A DNA stretch of 64,000 nucleotides. Source: Akebia trifoliata. Lineage: Eukaryota; Streptophyta; Magnoliopsida; Ranunculales; Lardizabalaceae. Shown here piece by piece: positions 44,790 to 56,026 of this stretch. Below the pieces are notes generated by a model, which was given only the letters and a program-made list of their open reading frames with translations, ran no database searches and was not told where the DNA came from. Positions within the stretch are counted from its first letter, which is position 1; each line of letters opens with the position of its first letter. Position numbers and translations under genes: made by a program. Location: contig CM030707.1 in assembly GCA_017979445.1 (NCBI GenBank), positions 17,435,086 to 17,499,085 on the forward strand, written 5' to 3'.

Positions 44790-46337
44790 ACATACTTACT
44801 CCTTATTCTGTATCAAAATTGGAAAAAAAATATGATAATTACAATGGAAAATGAGCTTCATCGCTGAAAGACATGGCCAACTACAATATTAGGGGATGTG
44901 TAAATTTTTTGCGCTGATGATACATATTGGATGGATGGAATCACCATACCCTGTTACGCCCATGGTTTAAAGTTCCCCACCATCTAAGAATGTCTGACAT
45001 CCTGGTTTTGGCCAAGATTGAAATGAAGCATTGACCCTAGAACATTCAATGTTTCGGGATTGGTTAGGGTTATCTTTGATTGTTCCAGAGTATTGTGGTT
45101 GAGGTAGTCTCGATTTTTCTCCTGATTCAGACTTCGCCTGAGATGAGTTTTTAAACCTTGGTTATATTAAATTCCAAATCTACAAAATTAGAACTTTATA
45201 AGAATGTGAGGTGGGCTACTCAATTTTTTTTTCTGCCATCCAAATCTTTCATTAGAGCATACTTGATTAAATTTGTTTTTTACTACTTAAATGTGCACTC
45301 TTTTGAGACTTGAATAATTTATGTAGAGCTTTTAACCTATATCAGAGGCGCACCTCACTGTTATCATCAATGTTTCATTTGCATATCGTTAAAAAAAATC
45401 AATTTATCTTCTTCATTTTGATCATCTATTGGGGCTGCTCTTAGGTTTCAAGTAGTACTGATTTCTTATTTTGTGTTGCTGAACATGTATCTCAGCATTT
45501 TTAGTAAATATTTTTATTTTTTTTAAAATATTAGAAGATTTTTAAATTTTTTTTTTTTTTGTTTAACTTATCCAACATGACTCGCATGCCTTTTGAATCG
45601 ACTCGACATTGTGGACATTGGAGTGGGTTGAGTTTTCGAGTTTTAAAATTATGCTTCTAATGGTCTTTCCTATAAGTGTATTTCATAAATAAGACAAATT
45701 TTTTGTTTCTAGCAATTATGGTTGGAATACCTATGAAAAATACTTGAATCCAATTGTTAGAAATACCCAAACAAGCTGATATTTTTGTTGTGTATACCAC
45801 CAAGGGATGGGGTGAATATTCCTAGGGATATGTGCATCAAAAGATTTGTCATATGGTATGTTTGGGGCTGATGGATTTTTTAAATCATTGTGGTAATTTT
45901 CAAAAAATTCTCTGAATAATAAAAGCTGATTAAATCAAGGAATGGGTGTATCGATTAATTGCGGGACAGGGTAACAAAATTTTATTTTCTTCAACATTTA
46001 AATATCAAGAAAACACACAAGAGTTCTACTGAGGTTAAAAATGATGGGGTTTCATAAGAAACCTAAAATATAATAATTTGTACATTCTCCTATTATTATT
46101 TTTTCTCATTTATTGTATGGAACTTTCACAAATTTATCAGAATTTACCAAATTGAATCTTTATAATTTGAACTTTGTTACCATGATTGGGGTAGGGTGTC
46201 ATGGGTGTCAATGGGACGGTTCCAATTCAGTTCATGGAGTCGGATCGAAATAGTTAAATTTTCTCAATATTAAGTTTGTGCTCTTTTCAAAGTTGTTTGA
46301 TCATTGATGCAACATTTTTTTCAATCTCCATCCTAAT

Positions 46338-46369
<32 letters not shown>

Positions 46370-46918
46370 TGATGTAGATTTGTTATTTTATGATGTATTT
46401 TAGGTATTTTATGTTGTAAAATCATAAATCTAATTATATGTAAAATACATATTATTAGACCTAACAGTCGGGGGGGGGGTAAACGTAATATCTCCAATTT
46501 AACAAGGGGTATTTTTAAAATGCCTTAATTAGAATCAATTGAAGGTATGTTATGGTAACTTTTAGATCTTGTTTGGCAACTCTATAGTGCCCACATTGGC
46601 ACATTAGCACATTGTTTGCGCTCGATTGCCCTAAAAACTGGTTTCAAGGTAGCGTCGACATTGTTTGGGAACTTTATGAGGCCCACTTTTGTCTTAATCG
46701 AATTGTTATTATTATTGGAAAGGTCCTTTTCGTCAGATAGGTATCGGATTAGACCTAAAATCCGATCCATTAACAGTCGTACGTCAGACAACAAAAGCAA
46801 ATAACCATTTCAACGTTAAAACCAACCAAACTATCCAAGTAGACTATTTGTAGCTCTGGCCCTGAAAGTTCTGACATTTCCAAAAAGGCCTTAAGAAATA
46901 TTGGTTATACATTAATGT
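44790..46918. other. Intergenic DNA downstream of LepA
   Basis: The LepA 3' untranslated region must start here. Notable contents are GAAACATT/AACATTCAATG motifs near 45000-45060 shared with introns 12 and 16, a GA microsatellite at about 46340-46369, a nine-G run at 46470, and an AGGGTGTCATGGGTGTCAAT motif near 46193 resembling the terminus of the element at 63261. No gene. Confidence 0.4.
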
Positions 46919-47546
46919 ATGGCTGTCAAAGTACGGGCTGGACTAAGCCCCTAACCCTACCCTGTAGAACGGAATTGACCCTAGTTTGGCCCTATAGTAC
47001 CATGAGGACTAAATTGGCTAAAGGCCCTAATCCTATCACTTCGATAATATGTTTTGAAGGTATTCGGGTCAGGTTGGGCTAGATCCATTAAGAGCTAGCC
47101 CGACCCAATTTTTTATTGTTTGAGAATTATGAGTCCGACTCTGCTTCATGGGTTCAAACAATTAAAATTTGGGTCGGGTTTGACCGGATCTAAGAATATC
47201 TATATTTAGATTTGGACGCAAATCGAATTTGACTTGGATTATACTAAGATCATATCTGAACTTGTCGCGATCAATGAGTTAAATTGCATTTCATATTAGA
47301 AACATCCTTGGATTTAGAGAAATCATCCCTATATTTGGTTAATCGGGTCAAATTGGGTAATGTTGGGGTCAATGGACAGTTAAATCATATTCAAGTCCTT
47401 TTTTATTCGGACTCCAAGGATCCAGACCTGTTAAATCCAATTTTTTTGATCACCCAGATTTTGGGTCAAGTCTGATCCATTTTATGTCCTAGAGCTCTAA
47501 ACTCTGGGTTGGGTTAGCAAGCCAAGGAATCAAATTGACACCCTAA
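46919..47546. mobile_element. Probable non-autonomous TIR element (GGTGTCAA ends)
   Basis: GGCTGTCAAAGTACGGGC at 46921 and the inverted AAATTGACACCCTAAG ending near 47548 resemble the ends of the 63261-63844 element. The interior is rich in GGGTC/GACCC motifs. No transposase frame; boundaries are approximate. Confidence 0.45.
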
Positions 47547-47603
47547 GTAAACCCATTTAAAATATTTAGCGTTATAACTCTCGTTAAATGGAATTTTGTA
47601 AAG

Positions 47604-47725
47604 AGAGATTCTATTGTCATACCAACTTTTGCTAACACCACCCCAATTCATTTGTAAATTATTAAAGAGTTAAGAAAACATTTGGGTGGTGATAGAAAAA
47701 ATTGGTGTGACGATAGAAGTTCTCT
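47604..47725. mobile_element. MITE of the CCACACCAA family (copy 4)
   Basis: Left end AGAGATTCTATTGTCATACC at 47604; right end TTGGTGTGACGATAGAAGTT with CTCT, ending at 47725. About 122 bp, non-coding. Flanks GTAAAG and GTGTAAG hint at a decayed target duplication. Confidence 0.75.
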
Positions 47726-48784
47726 TGTGTAAGTAAAAGGATCTCAAAATATTCCAAGTACGTGTGTGTTTCCAAGGTCAATTAATAGCAGAATATCAAA
47801 CAGTCAACCTTATCTTCAAACATTCCTTTAAATACGCTAAAGTTGGACCCAAGATGAATCCCATGTTTCGTCTTTTTGCACAAATATAGACCCTCTCTAT
47901 ATTTCTTCTCTCTCTAAGCTTCAAAACCCAAAAAGGGAACCCAAGCAGAATCCCCCCCGTAGGACCAAAACTAGCAGATTTGGTGAAACAGTCTGAGTCT
48001 CTTGAGCCTTTTTGGGGCCTCACCTGAGATTATTAAGAGTCAACATCAAAGCCATTAATGAGAGAGAGAGAGAGAGACTCTGAAAAGGTCTTTCAGAGAC
48101 ACAATGGTTGGTTTCTTCACCTTACTTTCCATTCTAATGAAAACAAACCCATGGAAATGTCCAAATTGTTATGTAGTGGGCTTTTCTTGTTCCATGCGGT
48201 TGGTGTGTCTCAAGGCAACATGTATCATTTACTTGATATTTGATAGAGATGGCTCTCTTTTTGTCTTCTTCTACTCTTTTTTTTTTCTTTTTAATTTTAA
48301 ATATTAAAATAAGACTTTGATGATATTGATGATTAAGAGTGGTGTTGTTGCATCAGACCCACAAAATGTTGCATGACAACTATTTTTTTTTCCCATTATA
48401 TTTGAATATATTTTAATCATATATCTTAATCCCACTTTTGGAAAAATCCTCAAATCCCAATTAGTTATATAATTCATTCATTAGAGATTGTTGATATATG
48501 GTATATGATTTGAGCAAGGAATGAGTGGAATTAGGGCTATCAATGGATAGGGTACCGATCGAAATTCAAAATAGATCAAGGTCGACCTGAGACCAATCCA
48601 ATAAGGATCGAACTTGGAATTGATCCAATAAGAATTGGATCTAGTTGTTACTTGATCTCGTTATTATGATCCAAATCCAATTTGATAATAATTGGATCGG
48701 GTCTATATATATATATGGCCAAGTTCAAGAGCTAATAATGAAGGCAACAAAATAATCAACAAGTTTTGTCCTATATGGGCTACA

Positions 48785-49205
48785 AGTTTCAGAATGGAAT
48801 GGTTTTTGAGAGCATGATCTATGTGGTAAGGAGATCATCCTCACAAAAAATAAGCTCGTGCTAAAATGTCTAATCCTACGTTACAAGTTAAAGAATCTTG
48901 GACCATCAATTTTTATTGTTAATTTTTAAACCACTTTTAATGGGGTTGGAAGTTAAAATATGTTGATTATTTTTTGTGAGGGTGATCTCTATGATGAGGA
49001 GATCATCCTCACAATAAATCAGCCCAATCTGAATCTTCTAACCCCATAAAAAGTTATTAGAATTGTGAACCGTCAATTTTTTTACCAATATTTTGAAAAT
49101 CACTTTTGATGGATTTAGAAATTACAAATTGGACTGATTTTTTGTAAGGATGATCTTCTCACCCTAGTGATCACCCTCACAAAAAATCAGTTTAATTCGA
49201 AACTT
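48785..49205. repeat. Diverged foldback element related to 6396-6705
   Basis: Repeats of GAGATCATCCTCACAAAAAA (about 48829 and 49000) and of the opposite strand (GATTTTTTGTAAGGATGATC near 49134) mirror the core of the 6396 element (GAGATCATCCTCACCAAAAA). Copies are separated by segments ending in CTTCTAACCCC. Divergence is much greater than at 6396. Confidence 0.65.
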
Positions 49206-49599
49206 TTAAACCATGTAAGACAAAATTGGCTCCCTAACGTTGGTTGTAGAACGTCACCATATATATATGAGTAGCTTTATGTGTCTACATATCCTAACCC
49301 TATATATATATATGAAGATCAAGAATATGGACTAAAGGGTCAGACCTAAGATTGGAACTCGGGCTGGTAAGGGATCAACCCACCCCCAACCCACACTTGA
49401 CAAACACCTACTAATGTCAATGTCCACACATTGAAATCAATTAATAATAAAAAATAAAATATTGACATTTAAATTGTCAAATTTGTCGAGTTTTTTTATA
49501 AATAAAATAAAATAAAATTTCTTGAAATTATTATTTTTAAAGACGTTGCCTCACAACCCAACAAATGTTTGACATGTGACGCAGCAATAGAGAGAGATT

Positions 49600-49790
49600 T
49601 CAAATCTTAAAAAGGGTTGTTGGACACATTAATTATCACATTGACAATCCAATAACACATCCTTTTAGATTACATGAAAATATTGATATTAAAAAAAAAT
49701 TAATTTTCGAGCTTGATCCAAGGTGTTAAAAATGTATGGCCACCGAGCATCACTCAAAAAACAATATTTGACTTGAAAAATATTTGCCCA
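49600..49790 (-). repeat. Dispersed repeat family R1, copy 2
   Basis: Matches 8895-9075 in order: TTAAAAAGGGTTGTTGGACA, ATTATCACATTGACAATC, then GATT(A/C)CATGAAAATATT and the segment around TTTTCGAGCTTGATCCAAGG. Confidence 0.6.
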
Positions 49791-50447
49791 TATTTCTGTC
49801 CTAACCATGCAGAACTTGGACCGAGTAAATCAAGGCATGACATGTATTTAAGTTTCATATCTTAAAAAATTGCACATCAACTCTTGAAAAAAAAGAATAA
49901 TATTGTTTTGAGACCTTTCCACTCTTTTTAAAAGGGGATTTTGTTTCTTCACAATTTTTAATCCCCCAAGCCCTAAACAACTTCCAACAATGGTGGCATA
50001 GCATGGTCATTTATAAACCCTCAATCCTCTTCCCTAGCGCTACTTATTCTCTTTCTCCTGTGGCTCAAGTTCCTCCCTTCCCAAGCTTCATGGGCTAGAG
50101 AGGCTTTAGGTCTCACTCTATTACTTGGTCTGAGTCACAACTCTAATACGATTTGTTATGCACCCACCTATCTACATATGAATTACCATAACGGTTTTGA
50201 AACTATTTACCTCGCTTATGAATTGAATTACTTTAGGTTTAACCCAAATCAACACTCCACTTAGATTAACATCAAGGCTTTCCATTGATATATGAATATT
50301 TTGTCATATGGAGTTGAACTCATTTATATTTTATATGAGTTTAAACACATCCAAATACAATCGTTGTCTAAATCTTTATTCCCCCATGAAGAAAGTATCT
50401 TGATGACTTCTTTAAACTTTATTAACTTTATTTTTTTGTCTTTTCTA

Positions 50448-50875
50448 AGAATACATTCAATTTTATTATCTTACCCCTTCTCTCATTTTTCTATAATATC
50501 CCTCCAACTCTAGTACTTTACCTTTTCTCTCATTTTTCCATAATACTCTTCCTACTGTATTGTTTTTTACCCTCTTAACCCTAAAGATAATGCATGTGTC
50601 TAGGTACGAGCAAACTCTAGTATAAAACAAAACACAGTAGTGGACCCTACTCTATTTATTCCCTTATATAAAGAAGGTGCGAATTTAATCGTCCTACAAA
50701 TCTCGAGAATAACTTTTAATTTTATTGTCTTTCCTTTTTCAACTAGCATTAAAATAATATTCCTCAAACTTTATTGTGTTTTCTCTATTGTCCATTTTCC
50801 AATAATACCCTTCCAACTTTATTGTATTTAGTTTTCTTACTATCACTTAACCCCAAAGATGATGTTTTTCATGCA
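50448..50875. repeat. Degenerate tandem repeat
   Basis: Motifs like CTCATTTTTCTATAATATCC, CTCATTTTTCCATAATACTC and TCCATTTTCCAATAATACCC recur with intervening CTT(C)CAACT(C/T)TA and TTGT(A/T)TTT blocks. The same sequence, inverted, is present near 7381-7600. No coding sense. Confidence 0.55.
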
Positions 50876-52086
50876 GGTAGGCATAGGTAAATTCTAGTAT
50901 ATATGTACATGTAAAAACATTAATATCAAGTAGTTCAAGCATACCATGTAAGAGGTCTTGAGTTCAATACTTACTTTATCCAAAATATTTAACTTTAATT
51001 ATGATGAGCTAGCTAGGTTTGGATCGTACAGTTAGGTGGTTGGTCGAGAAGGCCAGGCTTGATCTTAGTATAGATGGGGGATTTCGTGAGGTGAGAATTG
51101 ATGGACTTTGCAAATCACATATGTGATTACATTTCCAATAGAACACATAAATGAATGGAGGTTTATCGGTGGTGGCGTAGGCTTAACACCACTAGTGAGA
51201 AAAAATGATTTTTATTATTATTATATAGAATTATACCATCAAACAAATCGTGCTTGGGTTCACAAAGAGAACGACAATAGAAAGAAATCATATGGATAGA
51301 TAAATATGGATAGATAAATTTTGAATAATTCTAAAGTGACTTCTTACAACACTAAGCTGATGTGGAGGTATACTCAGAATCATGGATGCTTTTCCTTGAG
51401 ATAGGAGTGAACATTTATGATTTTGAACACAAATCCACATTAGCTCAATGTTGAGTGCAATGTCCTACTCAACCTCTCTAGCATTGTTCATAAATTTTAT
51501 ATTACCAAATCTTGTCCTAATCTTATGTTAAATTAATTTAATCTAGTCTTAATTTTAAAAATGATTTAGTGTATCATAATACATCTTATTAAAGTACATC
51601 AAATCTCTTTGGTCTAACGTACGTACTCATCTTCAAAATGACTTATTCATTAATAATGACGATAAAGTTTGCATCATGTGGTCGTGTTCAATGGAAAAAA
51701 GTTTTATGGATAAAAAAATCAATATCCAAAATTTCACAGAATTCAAATTGACTAATCACAAGACGTCACATGTATTGAACACATCCCAATTTATGAAAAT
51801 ACCCATGTTAGAGATGCCCTCAATACATGAAATATCTTAGGATTGATCAATCTTTAGGGTTTTGTGAAACCTCAAATTAACATTTTGTGCCAATTTTTTT
51901 CTTTTTCTCTATTGGTAGATCAGGGTCTAATACCATGCCATGAGGGTTGTGGAATACCTAGGTTACCAAGGGAAAAAACCATTTGGAATGTGCATTAGAT
52001 TAAGACACGTGTCGTTTGTCAGCTAATTTGCAAACATAAGTTTCACAGCAAATTGCTTCTCTTCTCTCTCCTTCCAAGCCGCCGAA
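50876..52086. other. Intergenic and upstream region of the MEI2-like gene
   Basis: AT-rich without recognised elements. No ORF of significance; the region just before 52087 is likely promoter. Confidence 0.4.
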
Positions 52087-52336
52087 GAGACGATTTGTGT
52101 ATCGTCTCCTTTCTTGTCTCATTTAATGCGGACGTGTGTTCTACAGTATTCTCATGATTATAAATCTCTCTCTCTCTCTCTCTGTTATAATCCCAAACAT
52201 CTTAACTCCACCAAATGCATCTCTTCTTTTCTCTCTCATCCCATCTTCCCTGAGAGTGACTCACCTCCGAAGTCCAGACCCATCTCTTCTTCTTCTTCTT
52301 CTTCTTCATATCTCTCTATCTTTCTCAGCATCAGTA
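52087..52336 (+). promoter_or_regulatory. 5' untranslated leader of the MEI2-like gene
   Basis: Just before the start codon lie a small perfect inverted repeat, GAGACGAT/ATCGTCTC (52087-52094 and 52101-52108), a CT run (about 52164-52183) and a TTC run (about 52285-52307). Pyrimidine-rich microsatellites close to the start are usual in plant 5' leaders. The frame is open upstream of the start to 52136, but composition there is microsatellite-driven. Confidence 0.5.
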
Positions 52337-54341
52337 ATGTTGAATCCAAAAGCAAAGCCGTTTGTCTACGACAAGTCATCAGTTTCATTTCCAATCTACC
52401 ATCCATCACCAAATATTCCATATAATCTTGGTGGGTTTTGTAGTTTTTATGGTCTTTATTATTGCTCATCTACTACTTATCCTTCTGCTCTCCCTCCTCC
52501 TTATCCTCCTATACTACTATCTCCTTCATTTGCTTCATCAACCCACAAATGTACTACCACCAACACTGCTACTGTAGTAAAAGGAGTACTAGAGGAGACA
52601 AAGTTAATAGATAAAAATGAGCCAAAAGAGGAGTTGAACTTGAGGAGAGAGAGTTTTGTTGGTGGTCATGATTGGAGGAAGAGAAGAAGAAGAAGAAGGA
52701 ATATTGGGTTGATGTGGAGAGAGAAGATGATAAATGGTTTTAATAAAGAGAGAGTCGATTCATCTCCAATATTCAACTTCAATGAACATGAAGCCTACCT
52801 TCATGCCAAGACTACTGTCATGATAAAGAACATACCCAGTAAACTCAGGTCCTCTTTCTCTCTCTCTCTTTAAATTTTTAATTTAAGATATTCTATTACC
52901 ATGCCAACTTTTATTAATAGCACCCCAATTCAAGGGGGCATCAATCAAAGAAGGAAGGGTACTTTACAAATATGCCCTCCCTGCTAAATTGGTTATTCCT
53001 TTGGAAAATGCAAGATGTGAGTCAAGGTTAACTTATGGTTCAGGAAATATCACCCATGTATTTCTAAATGGTCCAAGAAGAATTTAGAAAAAAAAAATTC
53101 TTGCGGTGTGCTGGTAGTAAAATTTGGTGTGGCAATAGAAGCTCTCCAATATTTTGAAGTGTTTCATTGCCTATCTTCTTTTAATGTAAATTATTTATAT
53201 GGACTCGCCCGAGTTATTGAGATGTTTCGACTCGTTTGACACACCCGAGTAGATTTTTTTTTTTTTTTTAACAATCTAAAAACTTTGGCTGTTACAGTAG
53301 AAAGAAGTTGATTGATTTGGTGGATAGTCACTGTGGCGAAGAGAACGACAAGACCCATCATCATAACCACCAAAACCATTCTTCTTCTTCTTCTTCTTCT
53401 TCTGTTCTCTCTGAATATGATTTTGTCTACTTGCCCATGGATTTCAGGTTATGATTTTCTTCTCCTATTTATTTATTTATTTATTCTGCTAACATGCGCT
53501 TTATAATCCGGCGCATTGTAGAATAATAATAATAATAATAATAAATAAGTTTGGATTTTGTAGGAGTGGGTTGAATCTGGGTTACGCGTTCGTGAATTTC
53601 ACGAGTGTTGTTGGTGCAGTAAGGTTTTATCGATCCTATGAGAAATACAAGTGGGATGTCTTTGGTTCTAATAAAATTTGCCAAATCAAACATGCTCTTC
53701 TTCAGGTTAGATTCTTTCTTTTCTTACTGTTAAAGTTTTTTTATCCTTTAAAAAAATTGAATTTATATTGGCACACCAACTTTACTTTTAACACACCAAC
53801 TGAGGAGAAAATAAATACACTATCTGTTAAATTAAGTTTAAAGATACACACCAAAATCATTTTCTTAGGTTTCTTAGAAAGTTTTTTTTTTTTTTTTTCA
53901 ATAGAAAATAATGTAGAAAAATGATTTTCTAGATTTGGTCTCAATAAGAGAATTGGTTTTAGTTTTGGATGGTTGTAACATTAGGAAGTAGGAAAATCAT
54001 TTTCCTAACCTAGGGTAGAAAATTGCTGTGAAAGACAAAAAAAAAAAAAAAAAAAAATGAATTACAGGGAAGGGAAGATGCTAAAATTATTTTGGCTTAA
54101 AGTTGTATTTTTCATTCTCTCTCACTAATATGTTATGAATAAACATATTAAGTGAATTTATTGTATACGCAAACAGTGGACTTAAAGTACTTATGGTGTT
54201 TATTTAGAGAGTTACTATTGCAACACCAACTGTGCAATTCTTTGGTGATTTACATAGGAATTGGTGTGGCATTAGTAAAAGTTGGTGTGCAATAGCAGCT
54301 CTGTTTTATTTATAGGAAGCCGATATCACTGCCCTCCCTCA

Positions 54342-54375
<34 letters not shown>

Positions 54376-54770
54376 TAAAATAAAATTACACTATAAAATA
54401 GGGTTTAGTATTATTTTTTTAATAAATAAAATCACTTGTGGTGTATTTACTTAATAGTAGGTGTATTAATGCCATTGCCCATATTTTATCATGTTTATAC
54501 TTATCCTTTTTCTTTAAAAAAAAAAAATTATTTTTAACAAAATCCTTATTTTGTCATTCTGAATTATGAATTATAATTATTTGGTTTTGGTTTGTGTGTG
54601 TGGTGGGGATTCAGGGTAAGAATGCATTGGTGGAGCATTTTCGTAACTCGAATTTCAAATGCGACTCAGACGAGTACTTGCCAATTCTGTTCTCCCCACC
54701 TCGGAATGGTGCCACCTCATGCCCTTCTCCCTCCATCATCGCTGGAAGACGAAGCGGAAGAGCTGCTTGA
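52337..54770 (+). CDS. MEI2-like protein with single C-terminal RRM (four exons, complete)
   Basis: Exons 52337-52848, 53298-53447, 53564-53705 and 54615-54770 join in frame to 319 residues. The N-terminal part is low-complexity and proline, serine and tyrosine-rich; RKRRRRRR (114-121) is a likely nuclear signal. The MEI2-type RRM starts near residue 159 with [11 protein letters not shown], crosses exon 1/2 at [15 protein letters not shown], and includes LGYAFVNF (226-233, RNP1-like) and [20 protein letters not shown] near the end. These are hallmarks of the C-terminal RRM of MEI2/TERMINAL EAR1 proteins, RNA-binding factors in meiosis and meristem development. The two N-terminal RRMs of full-length forms are absent and there is no room for them, so this is the 'C-terminal RRM only' subgroup. 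An unusual histidine and serine run ([19 protein letters not shown]) sits within the RRM loop coded by exon 2. ATG 52337 is chosen because MLNPKAKPF begins sensible sequence. Confidence 0.9.
52885..53145. mobile_element. MITE of the CCACACCAA family (copy 5, MEI2-like intron 1)
   Basis: Left end AAGATATTCTATTACCATGC at 52885 and right end TTTGGTGTGGCAATAGAAGC with TCT, ending at 53145. It makes up most of intron 1. Confidence 0.75.
54207..54304. mobile_element. Short MITE of the CCACACCAA family (copy 6, MEI2-like intron 3)
   Basis: Left end GAGAGTTACTATTGCAACAC, right end GGTGTGCAATAGCAGCTCTG. TTTATTTA is on both sides (54199-54206 and 54305-54312). Internal TTGGTGATTTACATAG is shared with copy 3 (near 6032). 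Confidence 0.75.
54344..54373 (+). repeat. CA dinucleotide microsatellite
   Basis: About 15 CA units in intron 3 of the MEI2-like gene. Confidence 0.95.
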
Positions 54771-56026
54771 GAGAGAGAGAGAGTTGGAATCTACTTATAT
54801 ATATATATATGATTTGAAGAAAGGAAGGAATATGTTGAAATGGTGATGGTGGATTATATTAAGGTGGACTTAATATCAAGTTTATATTGAACAGCCACTT
54901 GAATCCTTATGTCGTCTCCAATTGATGGTAATCTGTTTTTTTTATAATAGATTTCAAAAATGGGTGTCAAGTGCCACTTTTAAAGACCCCCTACTCATTA
55001 TCAATACCCAACAGAAATATTAAAGGAAATAAAACATAAAATTCTTACCCTGGACGAGATCAAGATGTATTGGTATCGTCTTGCAATGAGATGGATGGAT
55101 AAACTATTAGGGCTTGACAGCATCTCACAAGATGAGATATTGAAAATCCCATCTAAGATGCACCAGATATCCGAACCCTTTCATGGTTTTTAAATCTCGT
55201 CCGAGATTGAGTCGACTTGTCCCAAGTTGTCTCGATATCATCTACCAACCAGATGAGTTGACAAATCGTCTGAAAGACATGGTTTGCTCTAATTCCAAGG
55301 CTTTTTTATAAATCTCGTCTGAGACGACTCGTCAAAATGAGTTTTTAAAATCATGTTTCTTGGGTCGTGAAGGGGAATAAAAAGCCCCTACTTTGCCTAC
55401 TTTAAAATATCAAAGTCTTAATATTTAATTTCAAGTTTTTCAAAGTAACTACCTCAGTAACGAGACATATTTACAATGTCTCTTAAAATTATTTCAATTG
55501 CCTACTTGGACTCTGGCCTTGACCAGATTGAAAAAAGAATCTTGATCCTGCACATTAGGGAGTTGAGTAGTGCTACCTCATTTCTAGTCCTTCATCAATA
55601 TTCCAGGTGCCATATATTTTTCAGGAAAAAAATACAATTTCAATTTAAAACCATGATTTTAAAACATATGGTATCATTATCACCTCTCATGTATTTAAAG
55701 TATGAGATTTAAAATTATACAAAACTTGTCACAGCAACCATGAGCAACACCAAGCACTAGCAGAACCCTCTTTCATATATATAGACTTTTTTTGGCGGAT
55801 TTGGAGGGCTGTCTGTAGAGATGAGGAACACAGTTTGGCAGCCTATACACGTAAAAATTTAGAAGCAAAGATCTGTTACCATAGTTCGGATATAATCCAC
55901 TTTGTCCAAAGAGCTGCTGCATAGGGAGATGAGATGGCCAAGCAAAACTTGAAAAAATCACCTCCATTCTCGTGGCAAAGAAAACTCACCAACCCAACAT
56001 TTACAATTCTGACATGAGTGGATGCA
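54771..56026. other. Intergenic region between convergent genes
   Basis: The 3' untranslated regions of the MEI2-like gene (left) and the fibrillin gene (right) must lie here. 55180-55340 has repeated CTCGTC(C/T)GAGA-type motifs on both strands. No gene. Confidence 0.45.

Noticed and set aside
52136..52336. N-terminal extension of the MEI2-like protein by 67 codons
   Set aside because: The added sequence is serine/leucine runs read from CT and TTC microsatellites, typical of a 5' leader; ATG 52337 starts plausible protein sequence.
54592..54846. 84-codon ORF over the last MEI2-like exon
   Set aside because: Different frame from the conserved [10 protein letters not shown] motif; shadow.
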